Shown: in pieces, positions 10,400 to 20,738 of the stretch | How the letters are laid out: the number at the start of each line of letters is the position of its first letter | How positions within the stretch are numbered: position 1 is the stretch's first letter | Assembly: GCF_024139115.2 (NCBI RefSeq) | Contig: NC_085140.1 | Coordinates: 158,250,452-158,314,451, forward strand | Length of the DNA stretch: 64,000 nucleotides | Source: Armigeres subalbatus | Taxonomy: Eukaryota > Arthropoda > Insecta > Diptera > Culicidae | Direction of reading: 5' to 3' | Notes under the pieces: model-generated | The model's database searches: none | What the model was told of the DNA's origin: nothing | Seen by the model: only the letters and a program-made list of their open reading frames with translations | Program-made: the position numbers and the translations under genes

Positions 10400-10925
10400 C
10401 TCCTCCAGTCGGAGTTTAGCTGCCGCACGGAAGGCCGCTGGAACGTTGTAATACGCGTTTTTGACAGGTGGAATCGTTTTTCTACACTGAATTTTATCTT
10501 TACTCCAGGCATCTTTGGAAATTTACATGGCTTTTCAGCATTCTTGAGATTGTTAATCGTAGCAATATGCAGTAGCCCCATGTCACTAGCTGTCGAGCGT
10601 CCTAGGAGTGATCTGGTTCCGCTGCAAATTACATGGAAAACCGCTTTTACGGACGGTCCTTGGTGCTCTTGTGCAACTATTTCTGCTTGGAAGGAACATT
10701 CTATGATCATGGAGACTGATACCCATAAGCATTTATGTTTTTCATGTTAGCGAGTTTGATAAATTCCAGGTCGGCGATCCCCACCGAATGTTCCTGTCTG
10801 AGGAGTACCCAATCTCTCCCCCCGATCACGTTTACGTCTGCGCCAGAGTCAATAAGCATTTTGATTAGACTTGATGAGCCTACTTGACATGAAACCAAAA
10901 CGTCTTCGAGTGATAGTCTGTTCAC
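10400..10925 (-). pseudogene. gypsy protease and RT N-terminus, frameshifted
   Basis: The aspartic protease begins near 10925 with the active site LIDSGADVNVIGG (DSG motif) and runs to about 10707. It then shifts to another frame holding the C-terminal flap region (SLLGRSTASDMGLL). From about 10530 the linker toward RT is degenerate until the RT frame opens at 10399. The protease would process Gag-Pol. At least two frame changes separate it from RT. The start at 10925 is only the first methionine; the family usually makes it by Gag-Pol readthrough or frameshifting. Confidence 0.8.
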
Positions 10926-10980
10926 GCACTAAAATATGAAAAATTCTTATTTCAAAATCAAACTTCAATTTTCGAAAATT

Positions 10981-12363
10981 TCATAAAGTTTTATTAAGAA
11001 ACCAAAATTCATGATCATGATCTTTGTGGTTGTCTGGTGCTGAAGAATCGTCGGATTTGAACTGAAGCTCTCGAATACGTGACCGGCGGCAAACGGCTCC
11101 ATAATGCCCGCGTTCTCCGCACAAGTTGCAGTTTCTATTTAGTGCTGGACAAGGAAAGTTTGAATGAGGGAAGCCATTGCATCGACGGCAACGAGTACGA
11201 CGTCCCTGTTCTTGCAGTTCCCTCCTGTTCGCTGGTGCATGCTGGTTGCCTCGAAAATATTTTGGTTGCGATTTGTCAACCACGCTTGCTGGCCTTGGGC
11301 GTTTCCCATACGGTTCACGTCCAGCAGAGTGAAAATAAGGCTGACGTTGTACGCGGTTAATGGCATACGACTCAGAACCATTGGAACCATTGGAAGATGA
11401 GGGGCCCGCCGTCTCGGACTCGTAAGCTTCATAGCGAGTAGCAGCCTGCACGATGTAGTTGGTGTCATGTCCATAAGTTCTTGCTGTTTTAACCAGTTCC
11501 TGGTTTTTCAAGCCCTTTAGTAGTTGAGCCCTCACGAATCTGTCTTGGTCCGAAGGACTGTATCCACACAGCCGGACTTTTGCCGTTAAACGGGCATGAA
11601 AAGCTATTGCAGACTCGGATTTATCTTGCCTCATGTTCGAGAACGCTTCATGTTCGGCTGCTGCGTCTGTCATTGACTTGAAATGGTTTCTTATATTATC
11701 GACAAAATTACGATAGCAACCCGCGTCGTTCAAGCTAGGGATGAGCTTGGCTGCTCTGACGATGTTTTGAAGTTCATCTCCGATCGAAAGGAATAGTAAC
11801 TGCATTCTTCGGACAGGATCGTTTGCGTTACTCAGGCTCGCAGCGATCTCGAAATTTTCGATATACCGGTTCCATTCCTCCCACATTTTATTTGCCGGTA
11901 CCCCTGTCGGAAACGGCTTGATGTTATCCCAGCGAATACTGGGCGTGGAGTTATCGGTCGAATTGGTGACAGATGTGCACCAGATTTGGTCAGTGTCGGG
12001 GGCACATGAAGTGGGACGTGTTGATTGCATGGAATTCACTGCCTTAGTGAGATCGAAAAGCATGTTCTCCAACCGTTGCAGGCGATCATTATTCAAGGGG
12101 ACATTGCTGTCATTTGATTCACCGGAAAGATTACTTTTTTCGTTGTTCGACGTGCCCGGAACGGCTGTTGGCTTGGCTGGTAGTATGGCGGAATAGCTTG
12201 CAGTTTCGCTTGCGTCGCTTTGATTGTCGGTGTTGTCCTCATCCGAGTCGTAAACATGGCCTGGCGCAATGTTTTCCTCTGGTTGCTCCGGATCGTTCTC
12301 GTCGTCGCTTGGTTGCGGGTCGAAATATTTCGGAGCCCGGACGTATCTACCGTTGTTGGACAT
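10981..12363 (-). CDS. gypsy Gag (capsid-nucleocapsid)
   Basis: An intact frame of 460 codons, starting with MSNNGRYVRAPKYFDPQPSD. The acidic N-terminus is followed by a capsid-like middle (FPTGVPANKMWEEWNRYIEN, ..FHARLTAKVRLCGYSPSDQD), typical of Ty3/gypsy Gag. Near the C-terminus sit two CCHC zinc knuckles, CRRCNGFPHSNFPC and CNLCGERGHYGAVC, both CX2CX4HX4C, which bind element RNA. It is the first gene after the leader and the best preserved frame in the element. The 12363 ATG follows directly after a stop-rich leader. Confidence 0.88.
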   Translation of the reverse strand: MSNNGRYVRAPKYFDPQPSDDENDPEQPEENIAPGHVYDSDEDNTDNQSDASETASYSAILPAKPTAVPGTSNNEKSNLSGESNDSNVPLNNDRLQRLENMLFDLTKAVNSMQSTRPTSCAPDTDQIWCTSVTNSTDNSTPSIRWDNIKPFPTGVPANKMWEEWNRYIENFEIAASLSNANDPVRRMQLLFLSIGDELQNIVRAAKLIPSLNDAGCYRNFVDNIRNHFKSMTDAAAEHEAFSNMRQDKSESAIAFHARLTAKVRLCGYSPSDQDRFVRAQLLKGLKNQELVKTARTYGHDTNYIVQAATRYEAYESETAGPSSSNGSNGSESYAINRVQRQPYFHSAGREPYGKRPRPASVVDKSQPKYFRGNQHAPANRRELQEQGRRTRCRRCNGFPHSNFPCPALNRNCNLCGERGHYGAVCRRSRIRELQFKSDDSSAPDNHKDHDHEFWFLNKTL

Positions 12364-12699
12364 ATTGTTCGGATTTTATCAATATTACACTCTGAAAGAC
12401 AACTGTTGAACATGTTTACTTTAGTAAAGCTTTACTTTATTTTGCTGAAGGGATTATTTTTGAATAGTTCTATGAAATTTTCCATAATGAGAGCAAGTTA
12501 ATTGGAGGTCTCTCAGCCACACAAAAAAATGACTGAACTTTTCGCTACTCTGTGGACTGATAGGTTTATTCTATACCACGTCAATAAAAAGTAATTTCTA
12601 CTATACTTTGTGTAGGTCTTGTCAAACTGACTGAGAATTTACTAGACATTACTCTAAAAGAAATCAATGATAAGTAGTGATCCAAAACTAGTATTGCGG

Positions 12700-13165
12700 A
12701 CATCCCGTCACGCCTTGAATTTTTGTAAAACATTTTTTTTAATGATTTTTTTGTTTGGACTTGCGTGGACGTTTCGGCGCATTGGAGACAAATATTGCGT
12801 ACATCCCATTACGTCAAGGACATGTGAAAAATAGAGGGATCACTGTCTTGCGGACATCCTGTCACGCCGAGGACTTCAACTAAGAACAAATGCTGCGGAC
12901 ATCCCGTCACGCCTAGAACTTTGGTAACACATTTTGGACTTGCGTGGCCGTTTCGGCGCATTGGAGACAATTATTGCGGACATCCCGTCACGCCAAGGAC
13001 TTTGGTAACACATTTTGGATTTGCGTGGCCGTTTCGGCGCATTGGAGACAATTATTGCGGACATCCCGTCACGCCAAGGACTTTGGTAACGCATTTTGGA
13101 TTTGTGTGACCGTTTCGGCGTATTGGAGATAACTATTGCGGACATCCCGTCACGCCAAGGACTAA
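12700..13165 (-). repeat. 81-bp tandem repeats in the gypsy leader
   Basis: The motif ATTGCGGACATCCCGTCACG recurs at a constant 81-bp step (near 12892, 12973, 13054, 13135), with a more diverged, irregular pair of copies near 12695-12870. The intervening text (TTTGGTAACACATTTTGG, CGTTTCGGCGCATTGGAG) repeats too. 81 bp is 27 codons, and on the element's sense strand 13145-12876 is open as repeating SAIIVSNAPKRPRKSKMCYQ units. It lies between PBS and gag. Confidence 0.88.
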
Positions 13166-13249
13166 AACGAATTGACCCCGAGGTTGCACTGACAGCGTTG
13201 GATTATTCCTGCCAAGCGGAATTGAATTGTCAATATATGTTGTTGTGGC

Positions 13250-13266
13250 TCCTGGCAGGATCGCCA
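13250..13266 (-). other. Primer-binding site of the gypsy element
   Basis: Just inside the 5' LTR (three bases in) the minus strand reads TGGCGATCCTGCCAGGA, with the TGG that pairs to a tRNA CCA end. The cognate tRNA was not identified. Confidence 0.65.
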
Positions 13267-13269
13267 AAA

Positions 13270-13536
13270 TGTGCCTTTCCGTTTTATAAGGAATAATCCA
13301 ACGCTGATGGTTTATCGTAAATGTCCAAAATGGCGACTTACCTGTTCGTGTGTTGCCAGAAACGATGTTGCTGCTCAACTGACGCTTGATCTTGCTTTCG
13401 CGCGTGTCGCCTTCGTGTTATGTCGACTTGACGCCGTGGCGATTCAACCAAGGTTATTGAATGGAAAGGTGCTACCATTCAGTACAATGTACACAGTCGC
13501 GTGTGGGCTATTAATAACTCTAATGCACATCACACA
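13270..13536 (-). repeat. 5' LTR of the gypsy element (267 bp)
   Basis: Pairs with 6626-6892. The TSD ACCAG follows at 13537. The five differences from the other LTR are all transitions. Confidence 0.93.
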
Positions 13537-13944
13537 ACCAGGTCCCAGGTTCATTGATTTCAAAGCGTCATACGACAGTATTGACCGTGTAGTGCTGCAC
13601 AAAATTGTGGACGAGAACTGCTTCCCTGGGAAGCTTACCAGACTGATCAAAGCAATGGTGGATAATGTGCAAAACTGTGTGTAGATATCAGCCGAACACT
13701 CCAGTTCGTTCGAATCGCACCGGGGACTAAGAAAAGGTGATGGACTTTCGTGCCTGTTGTTCAACATTGCGCTAGCGGCTAGAAGGTGTCATGCGTAGAG
13801 CCGGGTGTAACAGCCGGGGTACGATGTTCAACAGATCCAGTCAATTTATGACATATAACTGTAAACCTGCCTGAAACGTGAAGCAACAAAAGTTGGAACG
13901 GTGGTGAATCCATCGAAGACAAAGTACAAGCTTGTGGGCGAAAC

Positions 13945-14364
13945 TAGGGATCCTATATTAAGAGATGTGCGAATACTTTTCAAGACGATTTAGCAACGCT
14001 GTTACTTTCGTAAACAAACGCTGCCAGCACTTGCCACCACAAAAAATGTTGGAGCTCGAACATGACTTTGCGTATAAGACATTTTCAGATTTCGTTATCT
14101 GACGCCCAACAGTGCATTATCACTAAAATAAAAATGCAATACAAATGAACAAAGTACCATGCATAAACTAGACTACTTCAACTTGCCAATGTAAAACAAA
14201 TTGTTTATCCGACAAAACTTTTCGTAAAATATTTTTTACTACAATCGCAATACCTTTCAATCCGCAACAATAACAATGTTCATTTGGCTCAGATTCTGAC
14301 AGCTCTCAATGCTCGATTGGCTCAAGATGGCCGTTTTCGCATATCTCTGAATGTAGGATCCCTA
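13945..14364. mobile_element. hAT-like MITE, 420 bp, 8-bp TSD GGCGAAAC
   Basis: Ends TAGGGATCCTA / TAGGATCCCTA, flanked by exact GGCGAAAC copies at 13937-13944 and 14365-14372. The terminal inverted repeat runs about 24 bp with a few mismatches (..AGAGATRTG). It interrupts the RTE reading frame at a VGETERDRAR-like segment, which rejoins on removal. No transposase. Confidence 0.87.
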
Positions 14365-14924
14365 GGCGAAACTGAGCGCGACAGGGCCCGCCTGGGAAGC
14401 AGTATTACGATAGACGGGAATACAGATCCTTGCTAACGGCTGAGAATAGTGTTAGGGAACGTCCACAAATTACGTAACACTTATAGGGGGGAGGGGGGGT
14501 TGAGTGAAGTGTGACGATCCATACGAAATTTTCAGAAGCTTCATATAAAAAGTGTGACATCGGGGGGAGGGGGGGTGAAAAACTCAAAGGTGCAGCCCAA
14601 TCGGGTTGTACGCAAAGGTGACGTAGGACTACGTAGCTATTCGAAAATTATGGTATTTGCCATAATAATTTATCTCGTTTTATTAACATTGAGCAAACTA
14701 CTCGGAGGCCAACTCAATCAAGAAGTCGATTAGTTGTTCCCAGTTGGATGGACTTTGAGTCTCTAACCGTGGCTTTCAGTCGGGGACATCACAATCCTTA
14801 CTTTGCCACGTACGCTTACATCGCGGGCGAAAATCAAACGTTGCAAATAAATATATTTCCGTTTGGTTTCACGCCACTGCTTATTTCTCCTTTATTTCGT
14901 CAATTTTTGAGGATGATGTCCTCC

Positions 14925-16310
14925 AAAAAGGCCTTTATACAAAAGGTTGATGCGACAATCCGATATGAACTTTCTTCAAAGTGCAAAACTCAATCGTAAC
15001 TAGCATATTTGATAGCGCATCGGAGGGAGATGATGCAGTAAATTTGAATGGATGGAATCACTAAAAGCAATCAAGCTACCACGCCAAACCCGATCCCACT
15101 GCGACTTTCTAATAACTAACTGCATCCAAACGCTTGCCGGCACCTTGCGTTGAAACTGTCCGACCGCCACCTGATGATTTTTCGCTCAGCCTCCAAAATC
15201 TGGAATAAATTTTCCGCATTGCCACTGCCACCCCACGCCTTCGTGCTGCTGTGTCCGCTCCGCTGCATTAAATGTCGAACCGCTCTTTGTGGAATCCCGA
15301 TCAAAATGGCTCGCGCGCGCCGAACAGCAGCTTTCTTGTATTTAATAAATTAAATCCGTAAGCCCCGCCTCTTTGTGATCTGATATGGGTGTTAATGTAA
15401 TGTGCACTCATAACGATTAATGAAGGGGCGGGGCTAACGGAATTACTTTATAAGATATAAGAAAGCTGCTTTTCCGGCGCGCGCGAGCCATTTCGATCGG
15501 GATTCCGCAGACAACGGACCGTTCGGAGAATGACAAATTCTAAGAATCCTATGAAATTTTCTCGCAAGATTCTGAATTTGGTTATGAGATGTTGTTTATC
15601 TAAGATGCGTATTGTTGCGAGGAGTGACAACAGAAATTTGACTCAAGACGAAGTTTCTTCATATTACCAAACATTATCTCTTGACATCTGTCTGTCCAAG
15701 CGACGTTCACTAATGGGTAGTTGCTGTAGGTAGATAGTTTTCACAAAGGTGGCGTCTTCATGGATTTTATACAAAAGAAAGTTGATCGGAAATAAACTTT
15801 CTTCAAAGTTCAAAACTCAATCGTAAATAGCGAATTTGATAGCGCGTCGGAGGGATATGATGTAATGAATTTTAATGGATGGGATCACTAACAGCGACCA
15901 AGCTACCACGCCAAACCCGATGCCACCGAAACAGTCCATTTTCGCAATCAACTCTTTCTTGTCGTAAAATGTTGGCCATGACAAGAACCAATTTTCTTTT
16001 GCCAGTTCCTATTCCAATCACTAACTGCATCCAATCGTGTAAATTTGCAGCATTTGCCACACTGCCACCCACTTCGTGCTGCTGTGTCCGCTTCGCTGTA
16101 TCGAATGTCGCACCGCTTTCCTGATCGAAATGGCTCGCGCGCGCCGAACAGCAGCTTTCTTGTATTTAATAAATCAAAACCGTAAGCCCCGCCCCTTTGT
16201 GAGCTGATATGGTGTAAATATAATGTGCACTCATAACGATTAATGAAGGGGCGGGGCTAATGGAATTACTTCATTAGATATAAGAAAGCTGCTTTTCGAC
16301 GCGCGCGAGC
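14925..16310. repeat. Diverged tandem units with foldback arms inside the TTA element
   Basis: Sequence from about 14925-15310 (ATACAAAAGGTTGATGCGAC.., ..CGTCGGAGGG-like, ..CCACGCCAAACCCGAT) is repeated at 15487-16130 and again after the Jockey insertion at 20739-21500. Between units lie inverted arms: GGCTCGCGCGCGCCGAACAG with GCAGCTTTCTTGTATTTAAT, against their complement on the other side of an AAGCCCCGCC/GGGGCGGGGCTT stem. The arms are at 15300-15490 and 16130-16310. The result is two large potential hairpins of about 180 bp each. Confidence 0.75.
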
Positions 16311-16456
16311 GAGCCTCATCTCTTGATTTTAGTACGAGACAGCAACACGTACGGACGTGTTTTTTGCTCGCGCTTTTTTTCCAAGTGTTTTTTCTCGTTC
16401 GTTCGCTGTTTACGTTTTCGCTTGTCGCGTTGGCGTTATTTTCTCCCGGACCCGTC

Positions 16457-17448
16457 ATGGGAGACTCGGTGGCCGATTCGGTCGCTGGAAAAGTGCCTAA
16501 GCGCACTGCTCTTGGAGGCGCGGGTAACCCCTCCAAGCAGCTTTTGCAGAGCAACGTGTTCTCTCCGTTGCCACTTGATGACGCCGGCAATCCGCCGAAA
16601 AAGAGGAAGAAGCAGCAATCGCAGCTGCCGCAGGTGCAACCGGAGCGGAAGGAGAAGTGCCCGTGTTTGTCAAGGGCGATCAACCGGATTTGCGCCCAAA
16701 AATTCGCCAGCTGATCGCTAAAGGGTTGAAATGTACTTTTCAGCTCTGCAGCGAAGGCGTGAAAGTGATGCCGGCAAACAAGGACCATCATCAATCCGTC
16801 GTGGAGTTTCTCGAGGTCCACAAGTATGAGTACTACACTCATGACCACCCCGGCACGAAGCCGCTAAAGGCTTTGCTGCGAGGACTCCACGACATGAAGG
16901 AAGAGGAGTTGAAAGCTGAGCTCGAAAGTTGCGGATTGAAATCGGTGGCCGTGCACAAGATCGCTCGTCACGACAAGACGAGGAGAAAACGCGACCAGCT
17001 TTACCTGGTCCACCTGGAGCACGGCTCCACCACGTGGAAGGACCTGAAGCTGGTCGGCGTTATAAATTACACCGTCGTTGACTGGGAGCGATATCGGCCA
17101 GTGCACCGCGACGTCACGCAGTGCACCAACTGCTTCAATTTCGGGCACGGCACCAGGAACTGCCGCATGAAGCCGCGCTGCAACAAGTGTGGCGAACCCC
17201 ATCTGACTGATGAGTGCGACAAAATGGAGGTGGCCGATCCCAAGTGCGCCAACTGTGGCGACAAACATCGGGCCACCACAAACGGCTGCCCAAAGCGAGC
17301 CGAGTTCCTGGAAATCCAGAAGAAGGCTTCCACCAGGACCATGCCGAAGAAGAACCGTGTTCCTGTAATCAACGAAGTGAACTTTCCAGCCATCCCGGCT
17401 CCCCGTCGCGTGATTCCAATACTCCCACCGCTACAGCCGCACAAGTGA
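16457..17448 (+). pseudogene. Jockey ORF1 (Gag-like RNA-binding protein), one frameshift
   Basis: Begins ATGGGAGACTCGGTG (MGDSVADSVAGKVPKR) and reads to about residue 70 (KKRKKQQSQL). The homologous frame then shifts by one near 16650-16690 and continues to the stop at 17448. The second part contains the Jockey ORF1 core (SCGLKSVAVHKIARHDKTRR, LVGVINYTVVDWERYRPVHR) and three zinc knuckles: CTNCFNFGHGTRNC (CX2CX4HX4C), CNKCGEPHLTDEC and CANCGDKHRATTNGC. It binds element RNA in the LINE ribonucleoprotein. The N-terminus is basic and proline-rich. The single indel is the only obvious lesion. Confidence 0.85.
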
Positions 17449-17695
17449 CTGGCAGCGGCAGCTGCATCGGTCCAAGCTCCAACATCGTCGGCACCATCCA
17501 CCAGCGAATGGCCCCCGCTCCCTCCTCCTGGGTTCCATCGGCAGTCGGAGAACGAAGCCGTCCCACCGGAAGAATCTGCTCCTCTGTACACTCCGGAGCA
17601 ACTGATGCCGATCTTCGCGCAGCTCGCCACTCGGCTGCGCGGCTGCAAAACCCGCTTCGACCAGGTCTTCACTCTTGGCATGTTCATCATCGAAA

Positions 17696-20355
17696 ATGGA
17701 TGCTAGGGTGGGCCTGGTCAACTGGAAAGCTTGCTCGCTCAAGAGCAAAATAATTGAGCTGAAGGATTTCCTTGAGGAGAAGGAAATAGACGTGGCGTTC
17801 ATCACCGAAACGCACCTAAAACCGGAGGTGAACATCAACATCCCGGACTTCCGCATCGTGCGACTCGACCGGCCGACCAGGGGAGGTGATGTGGCCATCG
17901 CTCTTCGCTACAACATCAACTGTCGTCTGCTTCCAAGCTTCCAGCTCAGTGTCATCGAGGCCATCGGTGTCGAAATCACCACTTCGGTCGGCACAATCGC
18001 GCTCATCGCGGCGTACTGTCCAACACAAGCCAAAGCCGGCGATGGATCATGGGCTGCCCTTCGGAGGGACATCGTCAAGCTGACGCGGAGGCAAGGCCAG
18101 TATATCATTGCCGGCGACCTGAATGCCAAACATCAAGCCTGGGGCAGCAGCCGCGGCAATCGAAACGACACCATCTGGAGCAACGACATGGAGGAAGGCC
18201 ACTACACGATCTTGAGCCCGGATTCACCCTCGGCTGAGTCGGTCCGGTGTCCACGCAACCCTCGACCTCTACATAACAAACCTGAGTGACCACGTCTCGC
18301 AGCCGGTTGTATACCAGGAGCTCAGTTCGGATCACTATCCGGTGGTGGCGGAACTGGGCTCCTCGGTCAATCGGCACCAGCAGTTAAGCCCCAAACGCAA
18401 TACAACGGAACGGCGACGGAAACGGCAAATTTGACAGAAAATATATGGGCTAACTGTCAGATTTTCCGTTTCCGTCGCCGTTCCGTTGTATTGCGTTTGG
18501 GGCTTTACGGCGGAACTACCACCGAGTGAACTGGCAGCGGTTCCAGCAGTGCGTCGATAACACCGTCGACTACGAGGTGCGTCCGGAGACGCCGGAAAGT
18601 ATCGACCGCCAGCTGTGCGCCATCGAAGAGGCAATCTCGGTGGCCAGAGAGCAGCATGTCCCGACGGCTCGGCAGGTAAGCAACTCCTTAAACATCGATA
18701 CACTCACCAAAGATTTGATTCGATTGCGGAATGTCACCCGCAGGCAGTTTCAGCGTACTGGACTGCCTGAGCTTAAGGCACGCTGCAATCGAATCACAAA
18801 AATTATCAAGGCCAGAATGGTGGACCTCAAAAATAACGACTTCTCGAATAAGATCCGCACTCTCCCAGATTATGCTAAGCCTTTCTGGAAAATGACCAAA
18901 ATTCTAAAATCCAAGCCTCGGCCCATTCCACCTTTGATCCCACTAGACAATAATGGCTCTAAGGATCGCTTGATAACTCCTGCAGAGAAGGTCGCTGAAA
19001 TAGGTCGTCACTTCGTCAGCTCACACAATCTTGGGCAGAACATCGTCAGTCCACACGAAGCAGCCGCCAACGAGCATGCTAACAACATCCATTTGATTCC
19101 CAACGACTTCTCGGAGGAGTTGGAGATCTCAGCTGACGAATTGACGGCCTATATCAAATCATCGAAGAACATGAAGGCCCCAGGCTTCGACAGCATCCTG
19201 AATCTCGAGCTCAAACACATGAGTGCTCCGTTCTTTGAGCACCTCTCGCTGATCTTTAATCAGTGTCTCCGGCTCAGCTACTTCCCATCGTCCTGGAAGT
19301 CAGCGAAAGTCATCCCCATCCAGAAGCCTGGGAAGGATCCTTCCTCCCCAAAAAGTTATCGACCCATCAGCCTTCTCTCAGGGTTATCCAAGCTATTCGA
19401 AAAAGCTATTCATCATCGGTTACTTGAGTCTGCCGAAAATCTCAACATCTTGCTCGAGGAACAGTTTGGTTTCCGACGCGGTCGGTCAACTGTACACCAA
19501 GTGACCCGAGTTACCAACGTCCTCAAACGGAACAAGTTTGTCTCGAAAACATCCGCCATGGCCTTATTCGATGTCGAGAAGGCATTTGACAATGTATGGC
19601 ATGATGGCCTGGTGTACAAACTACAACGCTACAATCTTCCCAGCTACCTGGTGAAAATCATCGACAATTACCTGTCGGCAAGGACATTCCGGGTCTCAAT
19701 CAGCGGAGCGAGTTCCAATGCGCACACCATCGTCGCAGGCGTCCCCCAGGGCAGTATCCTCGGGCCCTCGCTTTTCAATCTGTTCACCGACATGCCAGAA
19801 CCACCAGAAAGCGGCATTCTGTCTCTGTTCGCAGATGACACATCCATCGTCTACAACGGTAGAGTGATCAGAGCGCTAGTGGCAAAACTCCAACGAGGCC
19901 TGGATGCCCTGACAGAGTACCTCACCAGCTGGAAGATCTGTATCAACGCGGCGAAGACCCAGGTCATCATTTTCCCCCACTCCAAATCCCCTAACCTTGT
20001 TCCGCCTGGGGACTGTAAAATCATCCTCAATGGCACGACTGTGGAATGGGCCAATGAGGCCGACTACCTTGGCTTGACCCTCGACAGCAAGCTTATTTTC
20101 AGGCAACAGGTTGACAAAACGGTGACAAAGTGTAACGTCTTGTTGAAACTACTGTACCCTTTGATCAACCGCCGGTCGTCATTGTCCCTGAAAAATAAGC
20201 TTGATGTCTACAAGCAAATCATCCTCCCTGTGATCGAATATGGCATGCCGGTCTGGGAGAGCTGCGCTAACACCCACCACCTCAAACTTCAACGGGTCCA
20301 AAATAAATTCCTGAGGATGATCCTCAACACCCCTCCCAGGACAAGAACATCCTAG
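17696..20355 (+). pseudogene. Jockey ORF2 (APE endonuclease + reverse transcriptase), disrupted
   Basis: The start ATG at 17696 gives MDARVGLVNWKACSLKSK. The endonuclease domain shows DVAFITETHLKPEV (catalytic E), IALIAAYCPTQ, YIIAGDLNAKHQAWGS (GDLNAKH) and, after a frame change near 18240, LSSDHYPVVAELG (SDHxP). A 118-bp MITE then splits the ORF at 18387. From 18526 the RT frame is open to 20355: MKAPGFDSILNLELK, KSYRPISLLSGLSKLFEK, EEQFGFRRGRSTVHQV, MALFDVEKAFDNVWHDG, GVPQGSILGPSLFNLF, SLFADDTSIVY (FADD catalytic box). It nicks the target and copies element RNA there. Confidence 0.88.
18387..18504. mobile_element. 118-bp palindromic MITE in Jockey ORF2, TTA TSD
   Basis: The arms AGCCCCAAACGCAATACAAC.. 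and ..GTTGTATTGCGTTTGGGGCT are roughly 50-nt inverted repeats around a 16-nt loop. TTA at 18384-18386 and 18505-18507 is the TSD. Skipping the element restores continuity of ORF2 across a CAG-TTA-CGG junction. Non-coding; PIF/Harbinger-like by TSD. Confidence 0.88.
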
Positions 20356-20738
20356 GTCCACCGTCTGGCCGGAATAAAAACCTTACATGAACGCTTTGGT
20401 GAGTGTAAAGAAAAGTTTAGGGTCCGTTGCTTGCACTCGGACCAAGAAGCGCTTAGGGCGCTAGTTCCAATCTAGGTTATCAAATTTTTATTGTAAATAT
20501 TAGTGTACATAGTAGCTAGGTTATCAAATTTAAAAAAACACACTAGCGCCTCCTGAAGGCCGTCATGATACATTATATTTTAAAAATTAAGTAAAAACAT
20601 AATAATAGTAATAACAACAATAATTGAAATTGAAATTGGAGGGCCAAGCCGGCCGATCACTGTACATGTTAAAAATGATTGTAGAACAAAAAATGTTTTT
20701 AAATAAAGAAGAATTTTACTACTACTACGCGTGCGAGC

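Larger units (their letters stand above)
6626..13536 (-). mobile_element. Ty3/gypsy LTR retrotransposon, structurally complete, 6.9 kb
   Basis: Two 267-bp LTRs (6626-6892 and 13270-13536) begin TG and end CA on the minus strand and differ at five positions by eye, all transitions. An exact 5-bp TSD, ACCAG, lies at 6621-6625 and 13537-13541. Internal order on the minus strand is PBS, repetitive leader, gag, protease, RT-RNase H, integrase, PPT, with no env. The gene order (integrase after RNase H) and motifs place it in Ty3/gypsy; a Mag-like lineage is possible. Several frameshifts break pol. It was inserted into the RT region of an older RTE copy. Confidence 0.93.
16311..20728 (+). mobile_element. 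Jockey-clade LINE, nearly full length, 4.4 kb
   Basis: The element starts at 16311 directly after GCGCGCGAGC (16301-16310) and ends at 20728 in a TACTACTAC tail. It is followed by GCGTGCGAGC (20729-20738), a 10-bp TSD with one mismatch. It has a short 5'UTR, ORF1 with three CCHC knuckles, ORF2 with APE endonuclease and RT, and a 3'UTR. Structure and motifs fit the Jockey clade (Juan-like elements are the Aedes members). It inserted into the right arm of a foldback hairpin. Frameshifts in both ORFs and an internal MITE make it inactive. Confidence 0.87.

Noticed and set aside
12921..13132. Plus-strand ORFs over the 81-bp repeats
   Set aside because: They run antisense to the gypsy element; periodicity of 81 keeps all frames open by default.
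16240..17268. Long minus-strand ORFs over the Jockey ORF1 region
   Set aside because: Shadows of the plus-strand ORF1, which has zinc knuckles in the sense frame.
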